Below are positions 28,965 through 37,564 of a stretch of 64,000 bases of DNA, one piece after another. Every line of letters begins with the position of its first letter. Position 1 is the first letter of the stretch. The position numbers and the translations under genes are program-made. Source of the stretch: VXYL01 sp965243095 (GTDB lineage: Bacteria > Pseudomonadota > Gammaproteobacteria > Pseudomonadales > Azotimanducaceae). Location of the stretch: positions 1,488,001 through 1,552,000 of the forward strand of contig OZ251530.1 of NCBI GenBank assembly GCA_965243095.1, given 5' to 3'. A model generated the notes under the pieces. It did no database searches, was not told the DNA's origin, and was given only the letters and a program-made list of their open reading frames with translations.

Positions 28965-29845
28965 ACGCAATCGCACGCACCACGCTGGCGACGTTGATCG
29001 CCCTGCCTTGCTGCCTCGCGCCGGCCACGGCGTCCGCGGCCGGCTCGCCGTGGCTGTCGGAGCCGCAAACCGGCAATCTGAGCGTCGTCTACCTGCGCCA
29101 AGCGGCGGACGAAAAGTGGACCGGCAGCGGCGGCACCCAGAAAGGGCCGATGCCCGGCGGCGAACTCACCCAAGGCACGCTCTGGTTCCTCGGCGACTAC
29201 GCGCTGCGCGACAATCTCGCCGTCGACTGGCAAGTGGGCTGGGCGAACAGCGAACTCGCCGCCGACAGCGACAGCGGCTTTGCCGACGCCAACTTCGGCG
29301 TCACTTGGCGGCTCGCGGACGAGCTGGTCGGCCAGCCGTTGAGCGTGGCCGTGCGCGGCGGCGCGATCCTCGCCGGCAACTACGACACGGGTACGGCGCT
29401 GCCCACCACCAGCGGTGCGCCGCCGGGCATCTACGCCCTTGGCGACGGCGCAAGCGGCGTCGAAGCGTCGCTGCTGCTCGGCCGGGTCTTCGCCGATCGG
29501 CTAGGCGTGTCCGGCGAGTTCGGCTACCGCCACCGCAGCGACATTCCCGCCAACACCTTCTACAACGTCTCGGCGTGGCTGCAAGTACACGAACGGGTGA
29601 CGCTGGCGGTGGACTATCAGCGGGTGAATACGGATGGCGACTTGGACATCGGCGTGCCGCCGTTCCATCCCGATCGCTTCCCGGAAGTGGCGGAGGAAAC
29701 CACGGTTCTGGGCGCCCGGGCCACGATCGGGCTCACGGACGCCCTCAGCGCCACGGTGTTCTACGGCGACACCATCGACGGCCGCAACGCCTCGGCGTCC
29801 AAGATCTTCGGCATCGCCGTGGGCTACGCCTTCACGCGGTTCTAG
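28961..29845 (+). CDS. Outer-membrane beta-barrel protein
   Basis: 294 residues. A signal peptide (TLIALPCCLAPATASAAG) is followed by alternating amphipathic strands and an aromatic C-terminal strand ending GIAVGYAFTRF, the usual terminal Phe signal for barrel insertion. Strand pairs such as NLAVDWQVGWANSELA and FADANFGVTWRLADEL fit a porin-like or transporter barrel of about 12 strands. It is coupled by ATGA to the small Cys protein. No specific substrate can be assigned. Similar barrels are annotated as generic transporters in many proteobacteria. Confidence 0.75.
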   Translation: MNAIARTTLATLIALPCCLAPATASAAGSPWLSEPQTGNLSVVYLRQAADEKWTGSGGTQKGPMPGGELTQGTLWFLGDYALRDNLAVDWQVGWANSELAADSDSGFADANFGVTWRLADELVGQPLSVAVRGGAILAGNYDTGTALPTTSGAPPGIYALGDGASGVEASLLLGRVFADRLGVSGEFGYRHRSDIPANTFYNVSAWLQVHERVTLAVDYQRVNTDGDLDIGVPPFHPDRFPEVAEETTVLGARATIGLTDALSATVFYGDTIDGRNASASKIFGIAVGYAFTRF

Positions 29846-29871
29846 CCGCCCGGGCCAGCGGTCGTTTGCGG

Positions 29872-30705
29872 CTAGGGCGCGTTCAGCGCCCAGTCGTAGG
29901 CGAACGCCATGTCGCCGTCGAAGCGCCGCAAGCGTTCCGCGAGCGGTTCCTCGGCGTATTCCAGAAGGTGCGCCAGCACGCCCGCTTCGCTGTCGCCGAA
30001 GTCCTCTTGGAACCAGTCGTAGATGCTGGACACCGTGACATCCTCGCCGTCGAAGGCCACGCCCCGCGGATGGTTGACGTAGGCGCGCGCGCCGGCCGCC
30101 ATCAGCTCGGACGCGTTGGCCGCGGTGAACGCCGTCGCCATCAGATTCGGGCAGCCGTAGCTGGCGCAGTTGACGGCGTAGTGAATGCGGCTGTCGCCCC
30201 AGATGGGCCGCAGGATGTCGTGCTCGATGTTGTGCAGCGTCAGCGCCTGGCCCGCCACCGTGGCGTTCTCGTCCTTCCACGGCCCGGGCAGCAGCCAACT
30301 CTCGCCGATGTCGCGGATGGACGCGATCGGAAAAGCGGCGGCCACCAGCCGCACCGTGAGCGCGTTGTAGAAGTTGATCCAGTAGGCCAGCTGCTCGGCG
30401 CGGGCGTAGCGGCGCGGATCCACCGCCTGCAAGGCATCGAGATAGCCCGCTAGCCGCGCCGTGTCCTCGGCGCTCGCCTTGAGCGCGGCGTAGTCGAAGC
30501 GGGCCACGCCGGAGGGGTGGTCGGTGCGCAAGTACGCCGTCAAGAGCGCCTGCCAGGGCGCGTGGTCGATGGCGGCTGGATTGGCGTCGTCGTGTTCGCT
30601 CCAGAAAGCGGTCACCTCGGCATCGGCCCCGGCGACCGCGGCCGCCGCAATGCCGATGGCGGCCGCCGCCCGGCGACCGATGCGTAGCAAGTTCCTGAAT
30701 CCCAT
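29872..30705 (-). CDS. DUF547 family exported protein
   Basis: 277 residues from ATG 30705 (MGFRNLLRIGRRAAAAIG), a signal peptide with an Arg-rich start. The domain is recognised by EQLAYWINFYNALTVRLV, DENATVAGQALTLHNIEHDI, RIHYAVNCASYGCPNLM and YVNHPRGVAFD, all hallmarks of DUF547. The family's function is not established; some members have a Cys/His pair (here CASYGCP) resembling transglutaminase/protease folds. It converges on the barrel gene and is divergent from infC. Confidence 0.85.
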   Translation of the reverse strand: MGFRNLLRIGRRAAAAIGIAAAAVAGADAEVTAFWSEHDDANPAAIDHAPWQALLTAYLRTDHPSGVARFDYAALKASAEDTARLAGYLDALQAVDPRRYARAEQLAYWINFYNALTVRLVAAAFPIASIRDIGESWLLPGPWKDENATVAGQALTLHNIEHDILRPIWGDSRIHYAVNCASYGCPNLMATAFTAANASELMAAGARAYVNHPRGVAFDGEDVTVSSIYDWFQEDFGDSEAGVLAHLLEYAEEPLAERLRRFDGDMAFAYDWALNAP

Positions 30706-30828
30706 CTCCGTCCTCCGCTTGCCGCCTGTGCCCCGGCGCAGGGCGGGCTTACGATTGGCGGCAGCATACTGCCGGCGACACCGGATTGCATCGCCGGCGA
30801 CGAAGCCCTGCACATAGGAAATTCGCTA

Positions 30829-30857
30829 TTGTCGCGTTGCCGCCGCAGGGTTAGAAT
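30829..30857 (+). promoter_or_regulatory. Candidate sigma-70 promoter for the infC operon
   Basis: TTGTCG (30829-30834) and TAGAAT (30852-30857) are separated by 17 bases. This would start transcription about 100 bases before infC and carry an untranslated leader, as expected for this autoregulated operon. Confidence 0.45.
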
Positions 30858-30967
30858 CCGCGCTGTTTTCGGGCTGCTGCGGGCAGCCGAGACGTGGCGG
30901 CGCGATGGTGCGCCGGGTTAAGAGATGATGGCGCGACGATCGCGCCGAGGCTGCAAGGAGATTGCCT

Positions 30968-31588
30968 ATCAAGAGAGCAAACGCCAAAGTCGGCGGCGAA
31001 CGCGCCGTGCTGAACGACGACATCACGGCTTTCCGGGTGCGTCTGATCGGCGCGGACGGTGCCCAAGTGGGCATCGTGCCACGCGAGACCGCGCTCAGCG
31101 AGGCGCAAAGCAAGAGCATGGATCTAGTGCTCATCGCGCCCGATGCGGAGCCGCCGGTGGTCAAGGTGATGGACTACGGCAAACACGTCTTCGACAAGAA
31201 GAAGGCCAAAGCCGCGCAGCGCAAGCGGCAGAAACAGATTCACGTGAAGGAAGTGAAGTTTCGTCCAAGCACCGAAGAGCGCGACTACCAAGTGAAACTG
31301 CGCAACCTGACGCGGTTTCTCGAGGAAGGCGACAAGGCCAAGGTGAGCCTGCGCTTCAAGGGCGGCGAGATGCGCCACCCGGAACGCGGCGTGGACTTGC
31401 TGAAACGCGTCGAGCAAGACTTGGACGAGCTGGCCAGCATCGAAACCGCCCCCCGCTTTGAGGGCCGGCAAATGACGATGGTGCTGGCGCCCAAGAGGAG
31501 GCGCAAACAACGCGCCCAAAGCGAGGCGCCAGGCGCAAAAGCCGAGGCCAACAACGAAACGGACAACGCCGGCGGAAACGCCGGCTAG
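30968..31588 (+). CDS. infC: Translation initiation factor IF-3 (probable ATC start)
   Basis: 206 residues. N domain (FRVRLIGADGAQVGIVP), linker, and C domain (KEVKFRPSTEERDYQVKLRN, FLEEGDKAKVSLRFKGGEM, EGRQMTMVLAPK) are all present, plus a 30-residue polar tail longer than in E. coli. There is no ATG near the N terminus. The ribosome site AAGGAG (30955-30960) is one base before an in-frame TTG (30962) but seven bases before ATC (30968), the ideal spacing. Rare ATT/ATC starts are conserved in infC because IF-3 rejects them and so represses its own synthesis. The ATC start gives (M)KRANAKVGGERAVLND, which aligns with other IF-3 N termini. Confidence 0.95.
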   Translation: MKRANAKVGGERAVLNDDITAFRVRLIGADGAQVGIVPRETALSEAQSKSMDLVLIAPDAEPPVVKVMDYGKHVFDKKKAKAAQRKRQKQIHVKEVKFRPSTEERDYQVKLRNLTRFLEEGDKAKVSLRFKGGEMRHPERGVDLLKRVEQDLDELASIETAPRFEGRQMTMVLAPKRRRKQRAQSEAPGAKAEANNETDNAGGNAG

Positions 31589-31591
31589 ACC

Positions 31592-31609
31592 GCGGGCGAG
31601 ACAGCCCGC
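31592..31609. repeat. Short hairpin in the infC-rpmI gap
   Basis: GCGGGC and GCCCGC arms around GAGACA, 3 bases after the infC stop. It has the same core as the arms of the 28391-28467 repeat. A second hairpin (GCCGGC, GGAAAC, GCCGGC) covers the last infC codons. They may be repeat remnants or tune distal expression. Confidence 0.5.
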
Positions 31610-31694
31610 TTAGAACGTGGCAAAGCGCCCACCAAAACAAGTGCGCCAAGGCCGGGCTGAGCCTTGGCGCAACGCAAAACGCCAGGAGAAAATC

Positions 31695-31895
31695 ATGCCG
31701 AAGATGAAAACCAACCGCGGCGCGGCGAAGCGATTCCGCCGCACCGCCAAGGGGTTCAAACACAAGCGCTCCAACAAGAGCCACATCCTCACCAAGATGG
31801 CACCCAAGCGCAAACGGCGCCTCAAGGGGTTCAAGTCGCTTTCCGCGGCGGATGTGGCGGCGGTCAAGCAGATGGTGCCGAAGAAGGCGCGGTAG
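31695..31895 (+). CDS. rpmI: 50S ribosomal protein L35
   Basis: 66 residues (MPKMKTNRGAAKRFRRTAKG), full family length, very basic, with the conserved KHKRSNKSHILTKM segment and a Lys/Arg C terminus. An AGGAGAA ribosome site lies just before ATG 31695. It is second in the infC-rpmI-rplT operon; its expression in enterobacteria follows L20-mediated translational repression, but I cannot see a clear L20 pseudoknot here. Confidence 0.97.
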   Translation: MPKMKTNRGAAKRFRRTAKGFKHKRSNKSHILTKMAPKRKRRLKGFKSLSAADVAAVKQMVPKKAR

Positions 31896-31981
31896 TCGGG
31901 CCTTCGCTTTGAATCGAGGCATAGCCTCGCCAACGCTTGATCATCACGCCGGCGCAAGCGCCGGCGACAAAGGAGCGAAAC

Positions 31982-32392
31982 ATGCCAAGGGCAAAGAACA
32001 GCGTCGCCACGCGGCGGCGCCGCAAGAAGGTCTTGAAGGCGGCGAAGGGCTACTACGGTGCCCGCAGCCGTTCCTTCAAGGTCGCCAAACAGGCGGTCAT
32101 CAAGGCCGGGCAGTACGCCTACCGGGACCGGCGCCAACGCAAGCGCCAATTCCGCGCCTTGTGGATTTTGCGCATCAACGCCGAGGCGCGCATGCACGGC
32201 CTTTCCTACAGCCGCTTCATGGCCGGCTTGAAGAAGGCCGACGTGTTGGTGGACCGGCGTGTGCTGGCGCACCTCGCGCTGAAGGAGAAGACCGCGTTCG
32301 CGGCGCTGGTGGCGAAAGCCAAGGCCGCGCTCGAACAGGCGGCGGCCGAACGGGAAGGCACCACCGGCGAACCGGCCGGCTCGCCGGCCTGA
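31982..32392 (+). CDS. rplT: 50S ribosomal protein L20
   Basis: 136 residues from ATG 31982 (MPRAKNSVATRRRRKKVLKA). It has the conserved AKGYYGARSRSFKVAKQAV and YAYRDRRQRKRQFRALWI segments and SYSRFMAGLKKADV. The C terminus is ~17 residues longer than in E. coli and ends in a low-complexity Ala/Glu/Gly tail (EREGTTGEPAGSPA). A GGAG ribosome site precedes it. It lies 86 bases after rpmI and 12 before pheS. L20 binds 23S rRNA early in 50S assembly and can repress its own operon. Confidence 0.97.
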   Translation: MPRAKNSVATRRRRKKVLKAAKGYYGARSRSFKVAKQAVIKAGQYAYRDRRQRKRQFRALWILRINAEARMHGLSYSRFMAGLKKADVLVDRRVLAHLALKEKTAFAALVAKAKAALEQAAAEREGTTGEPAGSPA

Positions 32393-32404
32393 CCGCCGGC
32401 GGCG

Positions 32405-33457
32405 ATGAGCGCGGACGGGGCGCGCCCCGAAACCATCGCGGACGCGACGGCGCGCATCGAGCAAGAGTGCCTCTTGGCGGTGGCCGAGGCGGCGGACGAA
32501 CGCGCCGTGGACGCCGTGCGCGTTCGCTATCTCGGCAAGAAGGGCGAGATCACCGCCCTGCTCAAGGGCTTGCGGGAGGTGGCGGCGGAACAGCGGCCCG
32601 CAGCCGGGGCGCATGTGAACGCGCTCAAGCAACGGCTGCAAGGCGCGGTTGAGGCGAAGCTGGCCGACATCCGCGCCGAGACATTGCGCCAAACGCTGGC
32701 CGCGGACGCCGTGGATGTCACCTTGCCCGGGCGCCGTCGGCCGGGCGGCAGCCTGCATCCCGTCACGCAAACCTCCCGTCGCATCGCCGAGATCTTCGTC
32801 GCCGCCGGCTACGAGGTGGTGTCCGGCCCGGAGATCGAGGACGACTACCACAACTTCCAAGCGCTGAACATCGCCGCCGATCACCCCGCCCGCGCCATGC
32901 ACGACACCCTGTACTTGGACAACGGCCTGCTGCTGCGCACGCACACCTCGCCGGTGCAGATCCGCGTGCTGGAGGAGCGCCCGCCGCCCATCCGCGTGAT
33001 CTGCCCGGGCCGCGTGTACCGCAAGGACGACATGGACGCCAGCCACAGCCCGATGTTCCACCAAGTCGAGGGCCTGGTGGTGGACGAGGGCATCGCCTTC
33101 GCGGACTTGAAAGGCACCGTGGTGGAGTTCGTGCGGCGCTTCTTCGAGCGCGATTTGGCGGTGCGGTTCCGCCCGTCGTACTTCCCCTTCACCGAGCCAT
33201 CCGCCGAGGTGGACGTGCAATGCGTCCACTGCGCCGGCGACGGCTGCCAGGCTTGCGGCCGCTCCGGCTGGACCGAGGTGATGGGCTGCGGCATGGTGCA
33301 TCCGAACGTGCTGCAAATGGTGGATGTGGACACCGAGCGGTTCACCGGCTTCGCTTTCGGCTTCGGCGTGGATCGCTTCGCCACGTTGTTCTTCGCCATT
33401 GACGACATGCGCCTGCTGTTCGAGAACGACCTGCGCTTCCTCGGCCAATTCGCGTGA
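32405..33457 (+). CDS. pheS: Phenylalanine--tRNA ligase alpha subunit
   Basis: 350 residues, normal length. An N-terminal coiled-coil arm (VRYLGKKGEITALLKGLREV) is followed by the class II core. Motif 2 is IRVICPGRVYRKDDMDASHS and motif 3 is GFGVDRFATLFFAI. HPVTQTSRRIAEIF and LLRTHTSPVQIRVL are also conserved. A Cys-rich insert (CVHCAGDGCQACGRSG) before GCGMVHPNVL may bind zinc; it occurs in many bacteria but not E. coli. It pairs with PheT as a heterotetramer charging tRNA-Phe. Seven bases separate it from pheT. Confidence 0.97.
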   Translation: MSADGARPETIADATARIEQECLLAVAEAADERAVDAVRVRYLGKKGEITALLKGLREVAAEQRPAAGAHVNALKQRLQGAVEAKLADIRAETLRQTLAADAVDVTLPGRRRPGGSLHPVTQTSRRIAEIFVAAGYEVVSGPEIEDDYHNFQALNIAADHPARAMHDTLYLDNGLLLRTHTSPVQIRVLEERPPPIRVICPGRVYRKDDMDASHSPMFHQVEGLVVDEGIAFADLKGTVVEFVRRFFERDLAVRFRPSYFPFTEPSAEVDVQCVHCAGDGCQACGRSGWTEVMGCGMVHPNVLQMVDVDTERFTGFAFGFGVDRFATLFFAIDDMRLLFENDLRFLGQFA

Positions 33458-33464
33458 GGCCGGC

Positions 33465-35903
33465 ATGAAATTCAGCGCCTCTTGGCTGCGGCAGTGGCTG
33501 CCGGGGGACGTGCCGGTCGAGCAAATGTGCGAGCAGCTCACCAACGCCGGCTTGGAAGTGGATGGCGTGGAGGTGGTGGCGCCCGCGTTCTCCGGCGTCG
33601 TGGTTGCGGAAGTGCGCGCGGTGCGCCCGCATCCGAACGCGGACAGGCTCTCGGTGTGCGACGTGGATGGCGGCGGCGAATCCGTTGAGGTGGTTTGCGG
33701 TGCGCCGAACGTGCGCCCGGGCCTGAAAACCGCGCTCGCCACCGTTGGGGCGAGACTGCCCGACGGCCCGGTGCGGGCCGCGAAACTGCGCGGCGTGATT
33801 TCGCGGGGAATGTTGTGCAGCGCCGCCGAACTGGGCCTCGGCACCGATCACGACGGCATCATGGAACTGGGCGACGCGCTTTTCGAGCGAACGCCGCGCC
33901 AGCTAGAGCCCGGCGCGAACTTGCGCGATGCGCTGCGCTTGGACGACGTCTGCGTCAACGTGGATCTCACCCCCAACCGCGGCGACTGCCTGAGCCTCCG
34001 CGGGCTGGCCCGCGAACTGGCGCTGTTGAACGATGTCGCGGCGGTGCCACCGAAGTGGCAAAAGGCGGCGTCCGACAGCGAGGCGGTTTTTCCCGTGCGC
34101 GTGGACAACCCCGTTGCCTGCCCGCGCTATCTCGGCCGCGTCATCGAGGACGTGGACCTCTCGCGTCCCACCCCGTTGTGGTTGCGCGAACGCCTGCGCC
34201 GCTCGGGGTTGCGCTCCATCGACCCGGCGGTGGACGTGACCAACTACGTGCTGCTCGAACTCGGTCAACCGATGCATGCCTTCGACCGCGACCAGCTGCA
34301 GGAAGGCATCGTGGTGCGCGACGCCGCCGCTGGCGAGACGCTCACCCTGCTCGATGGCCGCGAATTGCGCTTTGCCGACGACGCGCCGCTGCTCATCACG
34401 GATGGCGGCGGGCCGGTCGCTCTCGCCGGCGTGATGGGGGGCACTCGCAGCGGCGTCACCGCGCAGACGCGCAACCTGTTCTTGGAGTGTGCCTTCTTTT
34501 CGCCGCCGGCGGTGGCCGCCGCGGCCCGACGCTACGGCCTGCGCACGGACGCCTCGCATCGCTACGAGCGCGGCGTGGATTTTGCGCTGCCGTTCGACGC
34601 CATCGAACGCGCCACACAGCTGCTGTTGGACATCGCAGGCGGACGCGCCGGCCCGGTTTCCGGCCCCACAAGCGACGAGGATCTGCCGCGCCGGGGCCGA
34701 ATCCAGCTTCGCAAAGCGCGGTTGGACGCCTTGGTCGGCGAGGAATTGCCGCCCCAGCGCATCCAGCAGATCTTCGAGCGACTTGCGCTCGCGCCGTCGG
34801 TCAATGGCGAAGGCGCTGGCCGCGTCTGGACGGTCACCCCGCCGAGCCATCGTTTCGATCTGGCCATTGAGGAGGATTTGGTGGAAGAAGTGCTGCGCGT
34901 CCACGGCTACAACGCCGTCGCCAGCCGTCTTCCCCCGGCGCCCGTCCCCCTCGGCCGCGTCTCCGCCGAACAGCTGGCGCAGGAGCGGTTGGCGGACTTG
35001 CTGGTTGATCTCGGCTACAGCGAAGCGATCACCTACAGCTTCGTCGCCTCGGACAAGATGGCGGCGCTGGCGCCAAACGCCACTCCCCTCCGCGTCCGCA
35101 ATCCGGTTTCCAGCGACCACGCCGTGATGCGCACGAACCTCCTGCCCGGCCTCTTGGACGCCCTCGGCAACAATCTGGCCCGGCAAGCGCGGCGTGTGCG
35201 CTTGTTCGAGATCGGCCAGTGTTTTCCGGGCGAACCTGCGAACGATGGCGATGCTCAGGCAGGCGAACGCACCGCCCCACCGCCGCAGCGGGTGCTGTGC
35301 GGCGGTGTGCTGTTCGGCGCCCGCGAAGAACACAGCTGGGCGCACGACGGTACTGCCACGGACTTCTTTGACGCCAAAGGCGATGTGGAGCGCCTGCTGG
35401 CCTTGGGCGGCGGCGATGTCGCGTTCGAGCCAACCGCAGACCCGGTGCTGCACCCGGGCCAAGCGGCCGCGGTGCGCGTGGGCACGGTTCACGTCGGCCG
35501 CGTCGGCCGCCTGCATCCGCGTTTGGAGGCGGAGTTGGCGCTGCCGCCCGGCGTCTTCGTGTTCGAATTGCGCTTGGAAGCCGCGCTCGCCCTGCGCCCC
35601 CGCCGCCACGGCATCGTGTCGCGGCAACCCGCGGTGCGGCGCGACCTCGCGCTGGTGTTGGCGAAGGACGTTCCGGCGGTGCGACTCGAATCCGTGGCGC
35701 GCAACACGCTGGGCGATGCCTTGACCCGCTTCGAGTTGTTCGACCTCTACACCGGCGAAGGCGTAGCCAACAACGAGAAGAGCGTCGCCGTCGGCTTGAC
35801 CTTGCAGCATCCATCGCGCACCCTTGCGGCGACCGACATCGATCGGCTCCTGCGCGGCGTGCTCGACGCCTACGCAAACGAGCTCGGCGCGCGCCTGCGC
35901 TGA
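33465..35903 (+). CDS. pheT: Phenylalanine--tRNA ligase beta subunit
   Basis: 812 residues from ATG 33465 (MKFSASWLRQWLPGDVPVEQ). Domains in order: the tRNA-binding EMAP-like domain (VVAEVRAVRPHPNADRLSVC), B3/4 editing region (GVMGGTRSGVTAQTRNLFLE), B5 domain (ERLALAPSVNG to VTPPSHRFDLAIEEDLVEEV), catalytic-like core (YSEAITYSFVASDKMAALAP, NPVSSDHAVMRTNLLPGLLD) and the C-terminal anticodon-binding fold (RDLALVLAKDVPAVRLESVA). It is slightly longer than E. coli PheT because of an insert near AGERTAPPPQR. No frameshift or missing domain is seen. Confidence 0.97.
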   Translation: MKFSASWLRQWLPGDVPVEQMCEQLTNAGLEVDGVEVVAPAFSGVVVAEVRAVRPHPNADRLSVCDVDGGGESVEVVCGAPNVRPGLKTALATVGARLPDGPVRAAKLRGVISRGMLCSAAELGLGTDHDGIMELGDALFERTPRQLEPGANLRDALRLDDVCVNVDLTPNRGDCLSLRGLARELALLNDVAAVPPKWQKAASDSEAVFPVRVDNPVACPRYLGRVIEDVDLSRPTPLWLRERLRRSGLRSIDPAVDVTNYVLLELGQPMHAFDRDQLQEGIVVRDAAAGETLTLLDGRELRFADDAPLLITDGGGPVALAGVMGGTRSGVTAQTRNLFLECAFFSPPAVAAAARRYGLRTDASHRYERGVDFALPFDAIERATQLLLDIAGGRAGPVSGPTSDEDLPRRGRIQLRKARLDALVGEELPPQRIQQIFERLALAPSVNGEGAGRVWTVTPPSHRFDLAIEEDLVEEVLRVHGYNAVASRLPPAPVPLGRVSAEQLAQERLADLLVDLGYSEAITYSFVASDKMAALAPNATPLRVRNPVSSDHAVMRTNLLPGLLDALGNNLARQARRVRLFEIGQCFPGEPANDGDAQAGERTAPPPQRVLCGGVLFGAREEHSWAHDGTATDFFDAKGDVERLLALGGGDVAFEPTADPVLHPGQAAAVRVGTVHVGRVGRLHPRLEAELALPPGVFVFELRLEAALALRPRRHGIVSRQPAVRRDLALVLAKDVPAVRLESVARNTLGDALTRFELFDLYTGEGVANNEKSVAVGLTLQHPSRTLAATDIDRLLRGVLDAYANELGARLR

Positions 35904-35934
35904 CCGGTCGATGCTGTGTGACGGAGGGCGGGTT

Positions 35935-36249
35935 TTGAGCGCATTGTCGAAAGCCCGAATGGCGGAGGCGCTTTGCGACGAGCTGGGTTTCAGCCGCCGC
36001 GAGGCCAAGGACATCGTGGAGTCCTTCTTCGAGGAGATCAGCGTTTGCCTAACCCGCGGCGAAGCCGTCAAGTTGTCCGGCTTCGGCAACTTCGAACCCC
36101 GCGACAAGCCCCCGCGCCCGGGCCGCAACCCCCGAACGGGCGAGGACGTGCCCATCAAGGCGCGGCGCGTGGTGACCTTCCGCGCCAGCAAAAAACTGCG
36201 CACACACGTGGACACGGGCGAGTTCCCGGACGCGCCTGAGCGGCGATGA
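35935..36249 (+). CDS. ihfA: Integration host factor subunit alpha
   Basis: DNA-bending HU/IHF-family protein. The probable start is TTG 35935 (LSALSKARMAEALCDELG), seven bases after a GGAGG ribosome site, giving 104 residues; an ATG at 35911 would add eight. The signature VKLSGFGNFEPRDKPPRPGR and NPRTGEDVPIKARRVVTFRA matches IhfA rather than HU. The position directly after pheT is the conserved gammaproteobacterial arrangement. A merR-like gene often following ihfA is absent; a sulfolipid operon starts instead. Confidence 0.93.
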   Translation: MSALSKARMAEALCDELGFSRREAKDIVESFFEEISVCLTRGEAVKLSGFGNFEPRDKPPRPGRNPRTGEDVPIKARRVVTFRASKKLRTHVDTGEFPDAPERR

Positions 36250-36272
36250 ACAGCGTTTACTGAGGCGAAACA

Positions 36273-37508
36273 TTGAGAATCGCGATACTTGGGGGCGACG
36301 GCTTCGTTGGCTGGCCGACCACCCTGCATCTCTCCAGCATTGGCCACGAGGTGGCCATCGTGGACAACCTGAGCCGGCGCTGGATAGACGCCGAGCTGGG
36401 CGTGCAATCCCTCACGCCCATGGACTCCATTCAAGAACGCCTCCGCATCTGGAAGGACGTGAGCGGCGCCACCCTCGCCTTCGAGCACATCGACGTCGCG
36501 GGCGAATACGAGCGCTTCAAGGCGTGGCTGGCCGATTGGCGTCCGCAAGCGGTGATCCATTTCGCCGAGCAGCGGGCGGCGCCATATTCGATGAAAAGCG
36601 ACCGCCACAAAACCTACACCGTCCACAACAACGTCAACGCCACGCACAACCTGCTGAACGCGCTGGTGGCGACGGACACCGACGCCCACGTCGTACATCT
36701 CGGCACGATGGGGGTGTACGGCTACGCCACCGCCGGCGCGTCCATTCCGGAAGGCTACTTGACGGTGGACGTGGCGTTGGACGATGGCGGCAAGGCGGCG
36801 CGGGAGATTCTCCACCCCACGGACGCCGGCAGCATCTATCACATGACGAAGTGCTTGGATCAACTGCTGTTTCAGTTCTACGCCAAGAACGACGGCCTGC
36901 GCATAACGGACTTGCACCAGGGCGTGGTTTGGGGCACGCACACCGCGCAAACCCGCCGCCACGAGCAACTGGTCAACCGCTTCGACTACGACGGCGACTA
37001 CGGCACCGTGCTGAATCGGTTTCTGATCCAAGCGGCGCTGCAGCATCCGCTCACGGTGCATGGCGTGGGCGGACAGAAACGCGCGTTCATCCACATTCAG
37101 GACTCCGTGCGCTGCGTGGAGCTCGCGCTCACGGACCTGCCGGCGGCCGGGGAGAAGCCGAAGATCTTCAACCAAATGACGGAAGTGCATCGCGTGCGCG
37201 ACTTGGCGGAGTTGGTGAGCTCCCTCACCGGCGCGGAGATCGCGTTCCTGCCGAATCCGCGCAAGGAAGCGCCGGAGAACGAACTCTCGGTGCGCAATGA
37301 CCAGTTCCTCGCCTTGGGCTTGGAACCCACGAAGCTGCGCGACGGACTGCTCACCGAACTGGTGGACGTGGCGCGCAAGTTCATCCACCGGGTGGACCGC
37401 TCGCGCATCCCCAGCACGTCGGCTTGGACGCGCGCCATCGCCGGTTCGCTGGTGACGGATGTGGAGCAGGGCCGCGCCTCGGCGCGGCAAAGCAACGGCG
37501 GGCGCTAG
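36273..37508 (+). CDS. sqdB: UDP-sulfoquinovose synthase, SqdB
   Basis: 411 residues from a TTG start at 36273, preceded by GAGG at good spacing. It is an extended SDR protein: the NAD-binding start is RIAILGGDGFVGWPTTLHLS, then NLSRRWIDAELGVQSLTPM, FAEQRAAPYSMKSD, the Thr/Tyr/Lys catalytic region (LGTMGVYGYA, SIYHMTKCLDQLL), and DLHQGVVWGTHTAQTRRHE. These match SQD1/SqdB, which makes UDP-sulfoquinovose from UDP-glucose and sulfite. A GT8-like gene and an SDR follow, as in the Rhodobacter sqdBDC operon. Length is normal. Confidence 0.93.
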   Translation: MRIAILGGDGFVGWPTTLHLSSIGHEVAIVDNLSRRWIDAELGVQSLTPMDSIQERLRIWKDVSGATLAFEHIDVAGEYERFKAWLADWRPQAVIHFAEQRAAPYSMKSDRHKTYTVHNNVNATHNLLNALVATDTDAHVVHLGTMGVYGYATAGASIPEGYLTVDVALDDGGKAAREILHPTDAGSIYHMTKCLDQLLFQFYAKNDGLRITDLHQGVVWGTHTAQTRRHEQLVNRFDYDGDYGTVLNRFLIQAALQHPLTVHGVGGQKRAFIHIQDSVRCVELALTDLPAAGEKPKIFNQMTEVHRVRDLAELVSSLTGAEIAFLPNPRKEAPENELSVRNDQFLALGLEPTKLRDGLLTELVDVARKFIHRVDRSRIPSTSAWTRAIAGSLVTDVEQGRASARQSNGGR

Positions 37509-37564
37509 AAGCCTGGCTTTGGCGGTTTCGCCAATGCCTCCGCGTGTCCACGGCTTCCACACCA

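Noticed and set aside
30962..30967. TTG at 30962 as the infC start
   Set aside because: Only one base separates it from the AAGGAG ribosome site; the ATC six bases later has normal spacing and family precedent.
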